The notes: generated by a model not told the origin, from the letters alone. A stretch of DNA of 19,283 nt from Pseudomonadota bacterium (GCA_023424585.1 JAFADT010000987.1:1-19283), one strand, 5' to 3'; counted from the first letter of the stretch, positions 1 through 7,801 are shown. Made by a program: numbers and translations.

Positions 1-330
1 CCCGAGGCCCGCGTGCCCTTCACCGCCCTCTGCGCGGCGGGCGCGGGCCTGGCGCTGGTGGCGCTGGTGGGCGCGCGGATGCCCGAGGGGCTCGTCACGC
101 TGGGCTGGGTCATCGCCGCCTTCCTCCTCTTCGGCGTGGGCTTCGCGGTGCGCGAGCGCTGGTACCGGCTGGCCGCGCTCGCGGTGCTGGGGCTCGCGCT
201 GGGGCGGCTGGTGCTGGTGGACGTGGCGAAGCTGCCACCGGATCAGCGCGTGCTCACGTTCATCCTCCTGGGCGTCATGCTGCTGCTCATCTCATACACA
301 TACACGCGGGTGCGCGACCGGCGCGGGTGA
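1..330 (+). CDS. C-terminal fragment of a multi-spanning membrane protein, DUF2339-like
   Basis: The reading frame is open from the first base and stops at TGA 328-330, so this is the 3' end of a gene that begins outside the window. The visible ~109 residues are strongly hydrophobic and form about four membrane segments (roughly window bases 20-85, 95-155, 165-225 and 250-300). Between the last two comes a short polar stretch with Asp-Val-Ala-Lys-Leu, and the tail ends in Arg-rich TRVRDRRG. The arrangement of a WYR motif, a helix ending in LVLVDVAKL, a short loop and a final helix resembles the C-terminus of DUF2339 proteins, which are very large bacterial integral membrane proteins of unknown function. 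The family match is from memory of the pattern; with the N-terminus missing it stays tentative. A GTG at 13 is only an internal codon. Confidence 0.7.
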   Translation, partial: PEARVPFTALCAAGAGLALVALVGARMPEGLVTLGWVIAAFLLFGVGFAVRERWYRLAALAVLGLALGRLVLVDVAKLPPDQRVLTFILLGVMLLLISYTYTRVRDRRG

Positions 331-464
331 ATCCGGGGATGACTCCGGACACCGCGCGGCAGCGCCGCCGACCTTCCAGGCAGCCGGAGGCGGCGAACGC
401 GTACCGGAGGAACGCGCTGCTGGCCTAAGCTCCCGCCGTCCTCCCGCCGCGTCACCACTCCCCC
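331..464. other. Intergenic region upstream of the patatin-like gene
   Basis: This is 134 bp of non-coding G+C-rich sequence. I see no strong Shine-Dalgarno before the ATG at 465 (the preceding bases are a C-rich run) and no convincing -35/-10 pair. Confidence 0.4.
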
Positions 465-2072
465 ATGAGCCAAGACGTCACGCCCCCTGTCTCCGAGAAG
501 CACGGTCCACTCGGGCCGCTCGCGCTGTGCCTGTCCGGTGGGGGTTACCGCGCGGCGGCGTTCCATCTGGGGGCGCTGCGGTTCCTCGACACCGTGGGGC
601 TGCTGTCCGATGTCGTGGGCCTGTCCACCGTGTCCGGCGGAACGCTCACGGGCCTGGCCTGGGTCGTGAGCCAGCTGGACGGCAAGCCCTTCAAGGCGTT
701 TCACGAGACGTTCTCCGCGTACCTGCTGCGGACGAACGTGATCGCCGAGGCGCTGACCGGACTGACCTCCCACCGCGACCACGGCAGCCACGCGTGGGCC
801 AGCCTCATCCGCTCCGCCGCGGACGTCTACGCCCGGCCCGACTTCCTGGGCGACCGGCGCTTCGGAGCGGTCCTGGACCCGGGCGGCCTCCAGCTCCAGG
901 AGGCCATCTTCAACACCACCGAGTTCCACACCGGCCTGGACTTCCGCTTCCGCTACAGCACCAACCCGAACAGCATCCTGGGCAACAACGGCCACCGGCT
1001 GCCGCGCCCGGTGGCCAGCCACGCCCGGCTGGCGGACATCGCCGCCGCGTCGTCGTGCTTCCCGGGCGGCTTCGAACCGCTGGTGTTCCCGCAGCAGTTC
1101 CACTGGCCCCGGGACTACCCGCTCGACACCGCGCTCGCGGCGCTGGGGCCGGGCTACCAGAACGGCCTGCCCCTGATGGACGGTGGCATCTACGACAACC
1201 AGGGCATCGACAGCCTGTTGCTCGCGTTCACGCGGGCGGAGCCGCCGCCCACGCTCGTCATCTCCGACGTCAGCGTGCAGAACCCCGAGATGTACAACGT
1301 GCCGGAGAACCCGACGAAGCGCGGCTGGGTGACGCTGAACGGTGTCTCCTGGTTGGCCTACGGCCTCTTCTTCCTCACCCTGCTCTCCGCCGCCATCCTC
1401 GCGTGGCGAGGCATCGAGACGGCTCGCGCGGGCGACTGGGAGCCCCGGGACTCCTTCCTCTATCTCGTCCCGGGCGTGCTGACCGCCTCGGTGGCGACGG
1501 CGCTGGTCTGGGTCCGCGCGCGACTGACGGACGTCATCACGCTGGTGAAGCGGCAGCTGGACCTGGACGTCTGGCCCTCCTTCAAGAAGCTCACCGTGCC
1601 GGAGTTCGCCCAGATGCTGGTGCTCCGCGCGACGTCGCTGCTGGCGCTGACCTCCCAGGTGTTCATGAAGCGGGTGCGCGGGCTCGTGTTCGGGCAGGTG
1701 TATGGGGACTCGCGGTTCAAGGACCGGCGCATCTCCAACCTCATCTCCGCGCTCACCGTGGACCGGCCGAACCTGTTCGCGAAGCACCCGTGGCTCAAGC
1801 CCGGCGCGCACCTGGTGGCCGCGGGCACGCAGGCCTGTCAGATGCCCACCACGCTCTGGTTCACGGACGCGGCCCAGTTCACTGTCGTGGAGGGCGCGGG
1901 CGCGGCCACCCTCTGCTACGTGCTCCTGCGGCACATCGTGGAGCACCACGCCGGGCAGTACGAGGCGCCGGGCCTGCCGCTGAATGACCTGTACGAGCGC
2001 CTGCGCAAGGAGTGGGCGGTGCTCAATCAGGCCAGCGCTCCGTCCCAGGAGCGGCAGGCCGTGGCGGCCTAG
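465..2072 (+). CDS. Patatin-like phospholipase with central membrane segments
   Basis: A 535-residue protein that I read as a patatin-family lipid acyl hydrolase (Ser-Asp dyad esterase). The glycine-rich oxyanion-hole motif GGGYRAA lies at residues 25-31, the nucleophile-elbow region STVSGGT at 54-60 (putative Ser57), and the catalytic Asp-Gly-Gly at about 239-241, in the context MDGGIYDNQG. The elbow departs from strict G-x-S-x-G because the first Gly is Thr55, giving TVSGG; related S-G-G forms occur in the superfamily. Two hydrophobic helices at about 296-315 and 331-350 follow the catalytic domain and probably anchor it in a membrane, with about 185 residues beyond them. There is no N-terminal signal peptide. 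The ATG at 465 has a poor ribosome site, but the conserved domain starts soon after it and no better start is seen. Substrate is unknown; phospholipid is the family expectation. Confidence 0.85.
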   Translation: MSQDVTPPVSEKHGPLGPLALCLSGGGYRAAAFHLGALRFLDTVGLLSDVVGLSTVSGGTLTGLAWVVSQLDGKPFKAFHETFSAYLLRTNVIAEALTGLTSHRDHGSHAWASLIRSAADVYARPDFLGDRRFGAVLDPGGLQLQEAIFNTTEFHTGLDFRFRYSTNPNSILGNNGHRLPRPVASHARLADIAAASSCFPGGFEPLVFPQQFHWPRDYPLDTALAALGPGYQNGLPLMDGGIYDNQGIDSLLLAFTRAEPPPTLVISDVSVQNPEMYNVPENPTKRGWVTLNGVSWLAYGLFFLTLLSAAILAWRGIETARAGDWEPRDSFLYLVPGVLTASVATALVWVRARLTDVITLVKRQLDLDVWPSFKKLTVPEFAQMLVLRATSLLALTSQVFMKRVRGLVFGQVYGDSRFKDRRISNLISALTVDRPNLFAKHPWLKPGAHLVAAGTQACQMPTTLWFTDAAQFTVVEGAGAATLCYVLLRHIVEHHAGQYEAPGLPLNDLYERLRKEWAVLNQASAPSQERQAVAA

Positions 2073-2161
2073 CGTTCCCGGGGCTGGCGGATGCCTCGGG
2101 TTTGGCGTGCACCGATGGATGCCGTGAGTAGGATTCGGACAGGCCCTCTCCTGGAGACCCC

Positions 2162-2569
2162 ATGACGTCCCCCACCGACCTGCAGGACCCCTACGAGCGC
2201 ATCTACCGGGTCTGCGAACAGGTCCCCGCCGGACAGGTGGCCACCTACGGGGACATCGCCACCATCGTCGGCGGGGCCTGCGACGCGCGCACCGTGGGCC
2301 ATGCGATGGCGGCGCTCGGGTCGCGCGCGGCCACCGTGCCGTGGCAGCGCATCATCAACCGCACGGGAGGGATCAGCACCTCCGGCTACCGCCAGCGAGA
2401 GCTGCTGGAGGCCGAGGGCATCGCGTTCGACGACAAGGGCCACGCGCGCATGGACCAGCACCACTGGAAGGGTCCGAGCGAGGCCTGGGCACGCGCCCAC
2501 GGCTTCCAGGTGCTGCCGCCCCGGGACGCGCCCGCGCCCGCCCCCGAGGCACAGCTCAAGCTCTTCTGA
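2162..2569 (+). CDS. Alkyltransferase-like protein (ATL), MGMT-family DNA base-flipping protein
   Basis: A 135-residue protein of the O6-alkylguanine-DNA alkyltransferase C-terminal (DNA-binding) family. The winged-helix features are clear: PAGQVATYGDIA at 22-33, then RTVGHAMAAL at 43-52 supplying the expected Arg and recognition helix. The active-site motif, Pro-Cys-His-Arg in true alkyltransferases, is Pro-Trp-Gln-Arg here (60-63). The acceptor Cys is therefore missing, as in ATL proteins, which bind O6-alkylguanine, flip it out and direct the lesion to nucleotide excision repair rather than repairing it themselves. The usual N-terminal Ada/Ogt domain is absent, as in ATLs. The C-terminal ~25 residues are an Ala/Pro-rich tail. 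The start ATG has a GGAG a few bases upstream (cctggagacccc). It sits 89 bp after the patatin gene, with no sign of direct functional linkage. Confidence 0.9.
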   Translation: MTSPTDLQDPYERIYRVCEQVPAGQVATYGDIATIVGGACDARTVGHAMAALGSRAATVPWQRIINRTGGISTSGYRQRELLEAEGIAFDDKGHARMDQHHWKGPSEAWARAHGFQVLPPRDAPAPAPEAQLKLF

Positions 2570-2690
2570 GCCTCACCGGGCGTCCGGGCGACCGGGCACG
2601 AGGGGAGAGCGCTCGGCGGCACGCCTGCTTTTCACGAGGGAATAAAGGCGGCAGCCTCGTGTCCTCGCCCGCTGCTTGGACCTCCGAAGA
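2570..2690. other. Intergenic region with an inverted repeat upstream of the M15 peptidase gene
   Basis: This 121-bp gap holds a 7-bp inverted repeat, CACGAGG (2633-2639) and CCTCGTG (2655-2661). It flanks the only A/T-rich patch here (aataaagg at 2641-2648). The octamer CACGAGGG also occurs at 2597-2604, giving a direct repeat 36 bp apart. An operator or promoter element is possible but not established. Confidence 0.3.
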
Positions 2691-3236
2691 ATGTCCTCTC
2701 CCCTGCTCCGTCGAGGCCTCGTGCTCCTGGTCTGTCTGCTGGCACCTGTCGGGTTCGCGAAGGACGTGAAGGTCCGCAAGGCCAAGGCGAAGGTCCCGCG
2801 GCTGGTGCGGATCCACACCGGCCACCGGCTCCACCGCGACGCGGCGGCCGCCTTCGAGCGCATGGCGGCGGACGCGCGCACGGCGGGACAGAGCCTGCTC
2901 GTCACGAGCGGGTGGCGCTCGTATCAACAGCAGCGCTACCTGTGGCGCCGCTACCGCCAGGGCCTGGGGCCCAAGGCCGCGCGTCCGGGCCGCTCCAATC
3001 ACAACCGAGGCCTCGCCGTGGACCTGGTCGTGGGCAGCGAGGAAGCGTCTCCCACGTATGACTGGCTCGCGGGGAACGCGTGCCGCTTCGGCTTCCGCCG
3101 CACCGTGGCGTCGGAGCCCTGGCACTGGGAGTACCGGCCGAAGAGCACCCGCGCCCCCGCGGACGGCGAGGACTGCCTGGGCCGTCCCGTGACCGAGGAG
3201 CCCACGACCACCGTGGTCCGCCAGGACGCGAGCTAG
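2691..3236 (+). CDS. Secreted M15-family D,D-carboxypeptidase (VanY-like)
   Basis: A 181-residue zinc peptidase of the M15 (VanY/D-Ala-D-Ala carboxypeptidase, Hedgehog-fold) family, expected to trim peptidoglycan stem peptides outside the cytoplasmic membrane. I chose the ATG at 2691 over an in-frame TTG at 2676, because it begins a good signal peptide: MSSPLLRRGL, then a hydrophobic core to about residue 20, with cleavage near GFA-K. The zinc site is visible as S-N-H-N-R-G-L-A-V-D (His104, Asp111) and the downstream E-P-W-H-W-E (Glu142 as general base, His145 as third ligand). The GWRSY motif at about 74-78 is also typical. After residue 150 comes a polar tail of about 30 residues with no recognised domain. 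The gene converges on the histidine kinase gene with only 23 bp between stop codons. Confidence 0.9.
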   Translation: MSSPLLRRGLVLLVCLLAPVGFAKDVKVRKAKAKVPRLVRIHTGHRLHRDAAAAFERMAADARTAGQSLLVTSGWRSYQQQRYLWRRYRQGLGPKAARPGRSNHNRGLAVDLVVGSEEASPTYDWLAGNACRFGFRRTVASEPWHWEYRPKSTRAPADGEDCLGRPVTEEPTTTVVRQDAS

Positions 3237-3259
3237 ACGAGTCGAAGCCGCACGGCCTG

Positions 3260-5704
3260 TCAGTGGGCCGCGAGATGCGGCAGCTCCACGGTGAACCTCG
3301 CGCCCTGCCCCGGCTCGCTCTCGACGTGGATGCTTCCGCCGTGGGCCTCGATGATCCGTCGCGTGATGAAGAGGCCCAGCCCGAGTCCTCCGTAGCTGAG
3401 GGAGGCGGCGCGCTCGAAGCGGTCGAAGATGCGCCCCTGCGCTTCGAGCGGAATGCCCACGCCGTGGTCCTCGACGGTGATCCGCGCCCTGCCCTCGCGC
3501 GCGGTCACCTCCATCCGGATGGGGTGCCCCTCGCCATACTTCATCGCGTTGGTCAGCAGGTTGAGCATGACCTGCTCCATCCGCAGCCGGTCCCAGCGCC
3601 CCCAGACCGGCGCGCTCGACACCAGCTTGAAGTCGCAGCCTGACTGCTCCAACTGCTGTGCGACGTGGCCTGCCACGTGCCGCGCCACCGACACCAGGTC
3701 CAGCTCCTCCCTGCGCAGGTCGATCCGCTTCTCGTGGACGCGTGAGACATCGAGCAGATGGTCCGCCAGGTTCGACAGCCGCTGGAGCTGTGTCCCGAAG
3801 ACCTCCAGCATCCGCTCCACCTTCTCCGGGGGCAGCGGTCGCGGAGACTTGAGGGCGGACTCCATCTGCTGCACCCGCAGCCGCATGGAGGTCAGCGGGG
3901 TCTTCAGCTCATGGGACGCAATGGACAGGAACTCGTCCCGAGCGCGGATGGAGTCCTGCGCCGAGAAATAGAGCTGGGCATTCTCCATGGCGAGCGCGGC
4001 CCGCCGGGACAGTTCCTCCGTCAGCGCCAGCTCCTCCGGCGAGTACGCGCGGTTCGGTTCGGGAGAGACGAGATACAGCACGCCCAGGATGTGGCCTCGC
4101 GCCTGAAGGGGAACGCTCAGCGAGGAGCGGCCCTGGAGCGTCCGCACCTCCGCCCACCGCTCCTCCTCCAGCGCCCCTGCGTCCAGCAGGCCCTGTGGCA
4201 CGTCGGACACCTCCGGCTTGCCGGTGGCCAGCGCCCAGATCGGACCGTGCGGGGACTCGGGTACCAGGGGGTGGCGTCGCAGGAACTCCCGCACGCTCGC
4301 GGCGCGGGCCGGTGAGCGGTCCGCCACCGCCACGGGCAGCAGGGCCACGGTGTCCGTCCGCACGAAGAAGACACACAGCTCCGCGAGCAGGGGCACGGCC
4401 AGCTCGGCGACGCGCTGGAGCGTGGTGGCGGGGTCGAGCGAAGCCACCAGCTCGCGGCTCGCCTCGGCCAGGAACCGCTGTGACACCTCGGCCCGCTTGC
4501 GCTCGGTGATGTCGGTGGCGATTCCGCAGAGCGCGTAGGCCGCGCCGGCGGCGTCGAGGAGCGGGAACTTCTGCGTGAGGTGGACGTGGATGCCGTCATC
4601 GTGCAGGAGCCGCTCCTCCCGCTGCACCGGGATCCGACTCTGGAGGATGTCCCGGTTGGCGTGATGGAGGGCCTCGGCGATGTGCCGGGGAAAGACGTCG
4701 AAGACGAGCTTCCCGGCGACCTCTTGCCGGGTGCGGTGGAAGAGCCGCTCCCACTCGCGGTTCACGAACAGGAAGCGCTCCTGCGTATCCAGCAGGAAGA
4801 ACACGGTCGGCGCGTTGTCCAGGATGGCGCGCAGCCGCATCTCGCTCTCCTGGAGCGCCTCCTCCGCCCGCTTCCGCTCGGTCACGTCGATGAGCACCGC
4901 GAGCGAACGGACCATCTTGCCTGCGGCGTTCCGCTCCACGATGGCGGACAGGAGGACGTCGACGACCTCTCCGTTCTTCTTCACGATCTGGTACGGCACG
5001 TCCCGGCACGCGCCGGTCTTGAAGTACTCGGGCAGGACGACCTCGCGGGCGAAGCGCCGGGACTCCGGCGTCAGGAACTCCACCGACTCGCGCCCGAGCA
5101 CCTCCGCGCGCTCGTACCCCAGTGTGTCCAGCCAGTAATCGCTGACGCTGATGAGCCGTCCGCGCGAGTCAATGGATTGCATCATCACGGGCGTGTTGTT
5201 GTAGAGCGACCGGTACTTCTCGGCGCCCTCGCGCGCCGCGTCCTCGGCCCGCTTGATGTCGGTGACATCGCTGAAGACGGAGACGCCGCCGCGGACCATG
5301 CCCGTCAGGTCGTGAACCGGACTGGAGCTGACGTGCAGCCAGGTCCCCGCCGGCCTTGAGGCGTTGCGCAGGAAGACCACCGCGCGGTTGACGGTCTCGC
5401 CGCGGAGCGCCCGGCTCATGGGCAGGCGCTCGGGCGGATAGAGGGTGAGCTGGTCGGGCAGGTAGAACCCGTAGTGCCTCGGCCACCGGCTGACGGGCAC
5501 GTCGGTCGCCCCCATCCCCAGGATGTGCTCCCCCTTCGGGTTGATGAACACCAGACGCTGGTGCTCATCCGCCACCAGGAGCCCTTCCCCCATGCTGGCG
5601 AGGACGGCATCGAGGAGACGACCGTGCCCTGGTGGTGGGATTCGAGGAGGCGGATGCATGGGGCTGTCGTGCAGGCGAGCCATGGGACGCATGGAGGAGA
5701 ACAA
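3260..5704 (-). CDS. Orphan sensor histidine kinase, PAS-PAS-PAS-GAF-HisKA-HATPase
   Basis: An 814-residue soluble hybrid sensor kinase. In order: PAS at about 28-150 (MGEGLLVADEHQRLVFIN), PAS at about 160-280, PAS at about 285-405 (each ending in a D-V/I-T-x-x-K/R-R-A-E type linker), and GAF at about 410-590. HisKA carries the phospho-accepting His598 in the H-box SHELKTPL. HATPase_c (about 690-812) shows the N-box NLLTNAMKYG, G1 box DHGVGIP, F box FDRFERA and G2 box GLGLGLF. There is no transmembrane segment or signal peptide, so it senses a cytoplasmic signal. No receiver domain or response-regulator gene is adjacent, so it is an orphan kinase. The TTG start at 5704 is supported by a purine run 6 bp upstream; ATG codons at 5692 and 5683 are alternatives with poorer ribosome sites. 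The divergently transcribed TPR gene may be functionally linked, but that is inference. Confidence 0.92.
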   Translation of the reverse strand: MFSSMRPMARLHDSPMHPPPRIPPPGHGRLLDAVLASMGEGLLVADEHQRLVFINPKGEHILGMGATDVPVSRWPRHYGFYLPDQLTLYPPERLPMSRALRGETVNRAVVFLRNASRPAGTWLHVSSSPVHDLTGMVRGGVSVFSDVTDIKRAEDAAREGAEKYRSLYNNTPVMMQSIDSRGRLISVSDYWLDTLGYERAEVLGRESVEFLTPESRRFAREVVLPEYFKTGACRDVPYQIVKKNGEVVDVLLSAIVERNAAGKMVRSLAVLIDVTERKRAEEALQESEMRLRAILDNAPTVFFLLDTQERFLFVNREWERLFHRTRQEVAGKLVFDVFPRHIAEALHHANRDILQSRIPVQREERLLHDDGIHVHLTQKFPLLDAAGAAYALCGIATDITERKRAEVSQRFLAEASRELVASLDPATTLQRVAELAVPLLAELCVFFVRTDTVALLPVAVADRSPARAASVREFLRRHPLVPESPHGPIWALATGKPEVSDVPQGLLDAGALEEERWAEVRTLQGRSSLSVPLQARGHILGVLYLVSPEPNRAYSPEELALTEELSRRAALAMENAQLYFSAQDSIRARDEFLSIASHELKTPLTSMRLRVQQMESALKSPRPLPPEKVERMLEVFGTQLQRLSNLADHLLDVSRVHEKRIDLRREELDLVSVARHVAGHVAQQLEQSGCDFKLVSSAPVWGRWDRLRMEQVMLNLLTNAMKYGEGHPIRMEVTAREGRARITVEDHGVGIPLEAQGRIFDRFERAASLSYGGLGLGLFITRRIIEAHGGSIHVESEPGQGARFTVELPHLAAH

Positions 5705-5710
5705 GCTCCG

Positions 5711-5718
5711 CTCCCCTC
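5711..5718 (-). promoter_or_regulatory. Shine-Dalgarno supporting a TTG start of the histidine kinase gene
   Basis: On the minus strand GAGGGGAG (5718 to 5711) stands 6 bp before TTG (5704-5702). The first in-frame ATG (5692) has its nearest purine motif 13 bp away. This decides for the TTG start. Confidence 0.55.
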
Positions 5719-5818
5719 AACGATGGGGGCTCGCCAGCCCATGTGCCAGACGTCGCCGCCTCCATCGGCACACCTGGCACTCAGCCAACGCCAACGCATG
5801 ACCTCGTCGCCAGGACAA

Positions 5819-5849
5819 GGACCAGGCGTGGCGACCTACGCCTGGGTCC
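5819..5849. repeat. Imperfect inverted repeat, possible operator
   Basis: GGACCAGGCGT (5819-5829) pairs with ACGCCTGGGTCC (5838-5849) with one bulged G, around an 8-nt centre. The inner 8-bp arms (5822-5829 and 5838-5845) are perfect. It lies near the middle of the divergent gap and could bind a dimeric regulator or form a leader hairpin. A shorter repeat overlaps its right arm. Confidence 0.45.
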
Positions 5850-5996
5850 GTCCCTCTGTTTGACGGACGGCCTGCGCGCGGAGCGCACCCAGTGGGCGGA
5901 AGCCCTGGTGCGTGCGGCCCGACCTCGGGCGTGCGTAAAGACAAACGCAAGCCCGACGCCATGCAGGCCGTGCCCCCACGATCCCGAGCGGGCACC

Positions 5997-6000
5997 GGAG
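5997..6000 (+). promoter_or_regulatory. Shine-Dalgarno supporting a GTG start of the TPR gene
   Basis: GGAG lies 7 bp before the GTG at 6008, while the next in-frame ATG at 6065 has only a weak GAG immediately upstream. This favours the GTG start. Confidence 0.5.
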
Positions 6001-6007
6001 TGTTCCC

Positions 6008-7723
6008 GTGCTCTCAGCGAACGCCCTCCGCTCACCCGATCCCAGCTTCCATGCCGCCCGCGAGATGAGGCTCCCCATTCCTGACGCAGTGCGCTCCAGC
6101 GGGAGCCTTGACGCCGCCTTTCGCATTCCCCAGGGGCTGGTGGATCTGCTGGAGGAATGGAGGCCCCTCGGGCCCCAAGGGCCTTGGGTCTTCGTCTGTA
6201 ACAACTTCGAGCACGGTGGCGCGCTGAATCGGTTGTTCTTCAGGGAATTGATGCGCCGACGGGGAACGGTGCTGGACTTGCGCCTGGTGCTGGCTGTCGC
6301 GCCTGGAACCGGAGACGACGTGGCGCGACAGTTCGACCTGGCGGTTCCGCGGGTGCAATGCCCCCTGGACCTCCCTGGAGATCCGCCGACCGCTCCGCCT
6401 GAGCCCGATGAAATGGCGCGCAGGGCTCGCGAACTTGCTCCCGAAGTGCAGGATCTCGCCGGACTGGAGGATGTCCTCCCGCGGCTCATCCGCTATTGGC
6501 AGGGAAGCAACGAGCCCGGGCGAGCCCTTCAAGCCCTGGTCCACGCGGCCTCCGTCTACACCTCGCGAGGCTTCTACGAGGATGCGCTCGTCTACGGTGA
6601 AGCGGCGCTGGCGCAGTTGGAGCGTCAATGTCCTGACAACATCGAGCAGCGCATGCACATCTACAATCGGCTCTCCAACTGCTACTCCGGGTTGCGCCGC
6701 GTGGATGAGGGGCTGGCGATCGCAGACAAGGCCATGGCCTCGACGACGGACCCCGGCTATCTGCTGGCCTGGTGTTACATCCAGGCGATGTATTACGCCC
6801 GCTACCTGCCACGGCGGGACTACGCTCGGGCCGAGGCCTATCTGGAAGAGGGGCTGGAGCACATCGCGCGGGCGGATCTGCCGCTTCATGGGCGACTGTT
6901 CCGCAAGGCCTTCAATCGCAATGGCCTGGCGATGATCCGCCACTTCCAGAAGCGCTACGACGAGGCGATCGAGCTGTGCCGTACCGCCTTTGACGAGCTG
7001 GATGCACACCTGGCGCCGGGTGAGCACCAACTCCACCGCTCTGTGCTGCTCTACAACGTGGCGCAGGTCTACACGGTGCTGGGAAAGATGGATGAGGCGA
7101 TCGAGATGTACACGGCGGCCATGCGCATGGACCCCCACTACTCCGAATACTTCAACGAGCGCGGCAGCCTGTACTTGAAGGTCGATCGCCTGGAGGAGGC
7201 CGAACGGGATTTTCTGCGCGCCATCGAGCTGAGCCCTCCGTACATGGAGGTCTGGACGAACCTGGGGCAGTGCTACAACCAGATGGGCAGGACTGAAGAG
7301 GCAGTGAGTGCCTATTCGCGCGCCTTGGACCTGCATCCCAATCAATGGCTGGCGTTGGCAGGGCGTGGCTACGCCTACGATGCGTTGGGCGACACCGAAC
7401 GCGCGCTGGCGGATTTCGACGAGACGCTGCGCATCAATCCATCGCAGCCTCTTGTCTATGCGAGTCGCGCGGTCCTGCGCTATCAGGGAAGGCGCGTCGT
7501 CGACTCGCTGAGCGACCTGGATCAAGCCATCGCCCTTGCTCCCGACATGGCGGAGTTCTACCAGAACCGTGCCGCTGCGCTGAGCGACCTGGGCCGCGTG
7601 GAGGAGGCCGCGCGGGATCTGCGAAAGTTCCTGGCGCTGAGCCCTGCCGCGGAGGATCGAACGGAGGTCGAACTGAGACTCCAGGCGCTGGAGTCCCGAA
7701 GGGCAAGCGCGATGGAAGCGTGA
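6008..7723 (+). CDS. Tetratricopeptide-repeat protein with an unrecognised N-terminal domain
   Basis: A 571-residue cytoplasmic protein without signal peptide or membrane helix. The C-terminal part (about 345-550) has about six clear TPR units with the usual W/L-G-Y-A-F-A-P spacing: A-I-E-M-Y, A-E-R-D-F, A-V-S-A-Y and A-L-A-D-F helices, and a repeated x-D/N-P cap such as LDLHPN or LRINPS. Residues about 150-340 are also helical, with degenerate TPR-like repeats (for example ALVYGEAALAQLE). TPR arrays mediate protein-protein contacts. Residues 40-100 (GPWVFVCNNF and FFRELMRRRG) do not match a domain I know. Codon use is less G/C-biased than in flanking genes, which may mean accessory origin. 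It is divergent from the multi-PAS kinase and ends at a strong hairpin. No specific function can be named. Confidence 0.85.
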   Translation: MLSANALRSPDPSFHAAREMRLPIPDAVRSSGSLDAAFRIPQGLVDLLEEWRPLGPQGPWVFVCNNFEHGGALNRLFFRELMRRRGTVLDLRLVLAVAPGTGDDVARQFDLAVPRVQCPLDLPGDPPTAPPEPDEMARRARELAPEVQDLAGLEDVLPRLIRYWQGSNEPGRALQALVHAASVYTSRGFYEDALVYGEAALAQLERQCPDNIEQRMHIYNRLSNCYSGLRRVDEGLAIADKAMASTTDPGYLLAWCYIQAMYYARYLPRRDYARAEAYLEEGLEHIARADLPLHGRLFRKAFNRNGLAMIRHFQKRYDEAIELCRTAFDELDAHLAPGEHQLHRSVLLYNVAQVYTVLGKMDEAIEMYTAAMRMDPHYSEYFNERGSLYLKVDRLEEAERDFLRAIELSPPYMEVWTNLGQCYNQMGRTEEAVSAYSRALDLHPNQWLALAGRGYAYDALGDTERALADFDETLRINPSQPLVYASRAVLRYQGRRVVDSLSDLDQAIALAPDMAEFYQNRAAALSDLGRVEEAARDLRKFLALSPAAEDRTEVELRLQALESRRASAMEA

Positions 7724-7762
7724 GCTGACGCGACGGAGCGGCGGCCTTCGAATCCTCCAGTC

Positions 7763-7790
7763 GGCCCGACCCGTACAACTGGGTCGGGCC
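7763..7790. terminator. Perfect 10-bp hairpin between convergent genes, probable bidirectional terminator
   Basis: GGCCCGACCC (7763-7772) and GGGTCGGGCC (7781-7790) form a perfect stem around the 8-nt loop GTACAACT. It lies 39 bp after the TPR stop and 11 bp beyond the stop of the opposing lipoprotein gene, so it can serve both strands. There is no T-tract on either side, so it is not a textbook intrinsic terminator, though stem-only hairpins are common in G+C-rich genomes. Confidence 0.75.
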
Positions 7791-7801
7791 ATCGGCTCAG
7801 C

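Larger units (their letters stand above)
5705..6007. other. Divergent intergenic region between the histidine kinase and TPR genes, with inverted repeats
   Basis: 303 bp without a convincing gene, clearly lower in G+C than its surroundings. A short hairpin, GGGCT-CGCC-AGCCC, lies at 5727-5740 next to the kinase start. A larger inverted repeat is at 5819-5849 (listed separately), followed by GTCCGTC/GACGGAC at 5846-5868. A TTGACG at 5860-5865 resembles a -35 box, but I find no matching -10. The region should hold promoters for both genes, whose positions I cannot fix. Confidence 0.5.

Noticed and set aside
243..1949. Minus-strand open frame of 568 codons
   Set aside because: It is antisense to the patatin gene, whose catalytic motifs are intact, and has shadow-type composition.
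5860..5865. TTGACG as the -35 of a promoter for the TPR gene
   Set aside because: No acceptable -10 at 16-18 bp distance, and the bases also belong to an inverted repeat.
5632..6084. Plus-strand open frame in the kinase-TPR divergent region
   Set aside because: No ribosome site, Pro/Arg/Thr-rich composition without motifs, and it overlaps the starts of both flanking genes.
6032..7792. Minus-strand open frame of 586 codons
   Set aside because: It is antisense to the TPR gene and covers the terminator hairpin, with no domain.
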